From contig CAZWYY010000024.1 of the NCBI GenBank assembly GCA_964638895.1, positions 1 through 49,966 of the forward strand: a stretch of 49,966 bases of DNA. The letters are read 5' to 3'. Below the pieces are notes generated by a model that worked only from the letters and a program-made list of their open reading frames with translations, made no database searches and was not told where the DNA came from. The stretch comes from JAFGGG01 sp964638895. GTDB lineage: Bacteria > Spirochaetota > Spirochaetia > SZUA-6 > RPPD01. Position numbers and translations under genes: made by a program. Of the stretch, positions 47,193 to 49,966 are shown in pieces (the stretch's first letter is position 1; each line of letters begins with the position of its first letter).

Positions 47193-48368
47193 TTACGGGC
47201 CGCCGATCTTGTCCCGAAGCATCTTTTCCATAAGTGTGTGGCCGTCTTTGATGAAATATTCCCTTGCGGCCGCCGCTTTTTCCGAAAAAACGGGACCGGC
47301 CGTGGTCTGCATATGGCTTTGACGCAGCAGCACAAAGGGTACGGGATCGGGAGTATGCGTACGCACGGCGCAGGGGGTCGGATGATCCGGCAGTACCAGT
47401 AATGACCACTCGGGCTGCGTATCCTGCAGATTACGCAGAATGGGGTTTATAATCATTGCGTCTATATTTTCCAGAGCGCGCTGCTTTTCCTGCGGGTCGC
47501 CCTTGTGGCCGGCCTCATCGGGCGCTTCTATGTGCACACAGGTCACGTCATGGCCGGATAAGGCGTGTATGGCGGCCAGTCCCTTGCCCCGGTAATCTGT
47601 GTGAAAATCCCCGGTGGCCCCTTTCACATCGATGACATCCCACCCGATAAGTCTGGCCAGGCCGCGTACCAGGTCTACGGCCGTGATGACCGCGCCGGTT
47701 TTCCCAAAGCGCTCCCGGAAAGACGGCAGGGTGGGCCGTCTGCCCTGTCCCCACAGCCAGATATGGGTCGCGGCGTGGTTTTCGACGCCGGCCAAAACCT
47801 CTTTACTCCAGTCTATCAGCCTGCAAAGCTCTGCGCCTCCCTCTTCCCGCGGAAGGAACCCGGATATATCCTGTTCCAGAATGTCATGGGGTGGGGTGGT
47901 TTGTGCTTCGATCTTATGGTCCACGGTCATGAGATTACGGTAGCTGACCCCGGGGTAAAAACAAAAGCCGTCAAGCGGACAATCGGCATTCAGTCTGTTT
48001 ATAAGGAAACGGGCTTTTTCCGGGGAGATGTTACCGGCCGAATGGTCTTTCATTATATTATTTTTAATAGTGACCAGGTTGCAGCGAAAAACCCATTGTT
48101 CGGGAGAAAGCGTTAAGCCCTGGGCCTCGGCCTCGATCGGGGCCCGCCCGGTGTAATACTCCGCGGGGTTATACCCGAAAAGGGACATGATGGCCACATC
48201 CGAACCGGGAGACAGACCATCGGGCACCATCTTGACCGTACCCATGGTTCCGCGCGCGGCCATCCAATCCAGGGTGGGAATGTGTGCGGCCTCCAGGGGA
48301 GTGGCGTTTCCCAACGCCGGTACGGGCAGGTCGGCTGCGCCGTCGATAATTACGATTACATATTTCAA
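47193..48368 (-). CDS. apgM: Archaeal-type phosphoglycerate-mutase homologue, probable homoserine kinase
   Basis: A 391-residue alkaline-phosphatase-superfamily protein: MKYVIVIIDGAADLP holds the first metal Asp, GLSPGSDVAIMSLFGYNPAE the nucleophile Ser, and HDVTCVHIEAPDEAGHKGD and LVLPDHPTPCAVRTHT the remaining ligands. By sequence it is a cofactor-independent phosphoglycerate mutase of the archaeal (ApgM) type. Its start overlaps the 3' end of homoserine dehydrogenase by 4 bases. A subfamily of these proteins located beside threonine-pathway genes is proposed, and in part shown genetically in other bacteria, to be an alternative homoserine kinase replacing ThrB. That function fits this operon better than glycolysis. 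Confidence 0.9.
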   Translation of the reverse strand: MKYVIVIIDGAADLPVPALGNATPLEAAHIPTLDWMAARGTMGTVKMVPDGLSPGSDVAIMSLFGYNPAEYYTGRAPIEAEAQGLTLSPEQWVFRCNLVTIKNNIMKDHSAGNISPEKARFLINRLNADCPLDGFCFYPGVSYRNLMTVDHKIEAQTTPPHDILEQDISGFLPREEGGAELCRLIDWSKEVLAGVENHAATHIWLWGQGRRPTLPSFRERFGKTGAVITAVDLVRGLARLIGWDVIDVKGATGDFHTDYRGKGLAAIHALSGHDVTCVHIEAPDEAGHKGDPQEKQRALENIDAMIINPILRNLQDTQPEWSLLVLPDHPTPCAVRTHTPDPVPFVLLRQSHMQTTAGPVFSEKAAAAREYFIKDGHTLMEKMLRDKIGGP

Positions 48369-49702
48369 GAGCGGTACTCCTCGTGCTCGTCTATTATACG
48401 GATGCAGACACTCATGTCGGTAATGACATCAAGGGCGTCAACCTCTTTTAAAGCGTTTTGTATGCCGCTCTCCGGGGCGGTGTGCGTGGTAATCACCACG
48501 GGCACTCCCTTTTGCTCTTCACTGCCTAAGGAGATCTCTTTTTGCAGCACGGATTTTATGCTGATTTTGTAGCTGCCCAGTATTGCCGCGATTTTTGCCA
48601 GTACTCCCGGCCTGTCCAGGGCCATAACACGAATGTAGAAACGACTGTTGCATTCCTTTATGGGTAAGGGTTCGGCCGCGACGTTCAGGTCGGGCCAGAT
48701 TTTCAGGCTGTTGAACTTTAACAACGCGGTACCCAACGCCACATCGATTATATCCGCCGCAACCGCGGAAGAGGTGGGGTCCGCCCCGGCACCCCTGCCG
48801 TAGTACATGGTATGGCCGGTTTTATGTCCGTATACACTGACGGCGTTAAAGGACCCTCCCACCCAGGCCAGGGGATGGGCTTTGGAAATGAATGCCGGTT
48901 TCACACTCAGGGCGATCCCGTCGTCCTCCCGCTTGGCGATGGCAAGCAGTTTGATGACATAGCCGAGTTCCTGGCCGTAGCCGACATCACAAAGCTGCAG
49001 TGTATCGATCCCCTGAACCCGGATCGAGGGATAATCGATTTTTTGACCAAAAGCCAAAGCGGCAAGAATGGCCAGTTTGTGGGCCGAGTCCTCTCCGTTC
49101 ACGTCAAGCGTGGGATCGGCCTCGGCAAAGCCCTTTTCCTGGGCTTCCTTAAGCGCCTGGCTATAGCTTTTCCCTTCTCCGGTCATGGAGCTTAGAATAT
49201 AGTTGCAGGTGCCGTTTACTATTCCGAACAGGGCGTCGATACGGTTGGCCAAAAGCCCGTCCGAAAGCGCCCTGATAATGGGGATGCCGCCCGCACAACT
49301 TGCCTCAAAGCAGATACTTACTCCATTGGCGCGCGCCAGGGCCAGAAGTTCGTTCCCATGATGGGCCAGCAGGGCCTTGTTCGCCGTGACAACGTGTTTC
49401 TTTGCCGTGAGTGCGGCCTCGATTACCTGTTTGGCTATGGTTTTCCCGCCCACAAGCTCCACGACCACTTGGACGTTATCGTCGGTGATGATGGCCCGGT
49501 AATCGCTTCTAAATAAGGATTCATCAAGTCCCGCCTGCCTGGCCCTGGTAAAATCAACGTCCGCGATGGCACGCAGCTCGATCCCGGATAAGAATTTTGA
49601 CTGTAAAAGCGCCTGTTCTTTTACCAAGAGCGCGGCCACGGCGCATCCCACAGTACCGCAGCCCACAATCCCGACGCCCAGGCTATCTTTGCTGGCATCC
49701 AT
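48365..49702 (-). CDS. hom: Homoserine dehydrogenase with C-terminal ACT domain
   Basis: A 445-residue NAD(P)-dependent enzyme reducing aspartate semialdehyde to homoserine, the branch to threonine and methionine. The Rossmann motif is VGIVGCGTVGCAVAALL. The catalytic domain includes ITANKALLAHHG-like sequence (VVTANKALLAHHGNEL), CFEASCAGGIPIIRALSDGL and FGIVNGTCNYILSSMTGEG. The C-terminal ACT domain (RFYIRVMALDRPGVLAKIAA; YKISIKSVLQKEI) implies feedback by threonine. It has a near-consensus promoter and overlaps the downstream apgM-like gene by ATGA. Confidence 0.97.
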   Translation of the reverse strand: MDASKDSLGVGIVGCGTVGCAVAALLVKEQALLQSKFLSGIELRAIADVDFTRARQAGLDESLFRSDYRAIITDDNVQVVVELVGGKTIAKQVIEAALTAKKHVVTANKALLAHHGNELLALARANGVSICFEASCAGGIPIIRALSDGLLANRIDALFGIVNGTCNYILSSMTGEGKSYSQALKEAQEKGFAEADPTLDVNGEDSAHKLAILAALAFGQKIDYPSIRVQGIDTLQLCDVGYGQELGYVIKLLAIAKREDDGIALSVKPAFISKAHPLAWVGGSFNAVSVYGHKTGHTMYYGRGAGADPTSSAVAADIIDVALGTALLKFNSLKIWPDLNVAAEPLPIKECNSRFYIRVMALDRPGVLAKIAAILGSYKISIKSVLQKEISLGSEEQKGVPVVITTHTAPESGIQNALKEVDALDVITDMSVCIRIIDEHEEYRS

Positions 49703-49727
49703 GTTTCTTCCCCCTTAACGGACTCTC

Positions 49728-49756
49728 ATCCTACGTGTCTGGCCTCAGATTGTCAA
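49728..49756 (-). promoter_or_regulatory. Promoter of the hom/apgM operon
   Basis: Minus strand: TTGACA (49756-49751), 17-base spacer, TAGGAT (49733-49728). The leader of about 20 bases contains a GGGGGAAG ribosome-binding site. No leader peptide is present. Confidence 0.7.
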
Positions 49757-49786
49757 GCAAATATTCAATACCGGTATTGTAATGTA

Positions 49787-49854
49787 AATCTGTGCAATCT
49801 GTTTTCATTTACCGATACCGCAGATTACGCAGATTAAAAATGATTTCACAGATT
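49787..49854. repeat. AATCTG/CAGATT intergenic repeat element
   Basis: AATCTGTGCAATCTG (49787-49801) is the near-perfect inverted partner of CAGATTACGCAGATT (49821-49835), with a further CACAGATT at 49847-49854. Each arm is itself a tandem of the same six-base core. The element could form a 15-base stem and has the look of a dispersed intergenic repeat, but only one copy is in the window. Confidence 0.5.
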
Positions 49855-49861
49855 TATAAAA

Positions 49862-49900
49862 AAAGAGCGCCCGGGCCGCGGCCCAAAGCGCTCTTTTTTT
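49862..49900. terminator. Bidirectional intrinsic terminator
   Basis: GAGCGC (49865-49870) pairs with GCGCTC (49888-49893), extended by A/T flanks, with an inner GGGCC/GGCCC and runs of A on the left and seven T on the right. It can act on either strand; a gene ending from the right on the minus strand would use it. Confidence 0.85.
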
Positions 49901-49917
49901 ATTCCTACTAAAAAGAC

Positions 49918-49966
49918 TTATATAGTGGACCGAAGCGTGTACCCAAGGAAAGCAAAAACGCAAGTT
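49918..49966 (-). CDS. Possible 3' end of a minus-strand gene entering from the right edge
   Basis: On the minus strand an open frame from the window edge reads CVFAFLGYTLRSTI and stops at TAA (49920-49918), 18 bases before the bidirectional terminator. Fifteen codons are too few to identify a family; the placement before a terminator is the only support. Confidence 0.3.
   Translation of the reverse strand, partial: TCVFAFLGYTLRSTI

Noticed and set aside
1..49966. tRNA, rRNA, CRISPR array, integrase, insertion sequence or prophage
   Set aside because: Intergenic gaps are short and were read individually. None contains a T-loop-like motif in a cloverleaf context, regularly spaced direct repeats or transposase fragments.

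Overview
The window looks like chromosome of a Gram-negative bacterium. Evidence for an outer membrane is a LolA-like periplasmic carrier, a predicted outer-membrane barrel and several lipoproteins with signal-peptidase II sites. Several traits recall Spirochaetota: paired class III cyclase-homology proteins beside cyclic-nucleotide-binding proteins, a LolD/FtsX/FtsX/LolA-like operon, an ATP-cone/uridine-kinase fusion, and a secreted VWA protein. The enteric-like trp operon, the ilv and trp leader peptides and a possible sigma-54 promoter are not diagnostic, so the phylum assignment is a moderate-confidence inference. No rRNA, tRNA, CRISPR array, integrase or insertion sequence was seen.

Layout. 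1-1.8 kb: the 3' end of a metallophosphoesterase and two tandem hsp20 genes, both interrupted. 1.9-8.7 kb: a YtrA-type GntR regulator followed by an envelope operon (SPFH protein, ABC ATPase, two FtsX-type permeases, LolA-like carrier, barrel protein). 8.7-13.2 kb: ogt, then a polyamine cluster of divergent speA and speB plus a bacterial deoxyhypusine-synthase-like gene. 13.2-16.4 kb: UDP-galactopyranose mutase, a lipoprotein hydrolase and a DUF72 protein. 16.4-22.8 kb: a PadR regulator behind a 38-bp perfect palindrome and a structured leader, then thrS (without TGS domain), an ATP-cone/uridine-kinase fusion, an M32 carboxypeptidase and a membrane protein. 22.8-28.8 kb, minus strand: two cyclase-like proteins, a hotdog thioesterase, a cyclic-nucleotide-binding protein, an APC transporter fused to a PTS EIIA domain, and a lipoprotein.

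28.8-37.6 kb is the regulatory highlight. An acetolactate synthase gene sits behind a Leu/Val leader peptide whose pause, antiterminator and terminator pairings can all be traced base by base. A complete trpL-E-GD-CF-B-A operon follows. Its leader peptide carries three consecutive Trp codons and is followed by two intrinsic terminators in tandem. trpB carries an in-frame stop codon.

37.7-47.1 kb: small stand-alone genes (coiled-coil protein, thioredoxin, lamin-tail-like lipoprotein, Crp-family regulator, glmS), an ArsR regulator with matching operators at its own gene and at a membrane-protein/methyltransferase operon, a nucleotidyltransferase, a VWA protein and two small proteins. 47.2-49.7 kb: homoserine dehydrogenase overlapping an archaeal-type phosphoglycerate-mutase homologue that is more likely a homoserine kinase.

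Two cross-cutting observations. At least six genes have a -10 box only 7-9 bases before the start codon and no Shine-Dalgarno, which suggests leaderless transcription is common here. Three genes are interrupted at A/T-rich or homopolymer positions, so sequencing error must be excluded before they are called pseudogenes.
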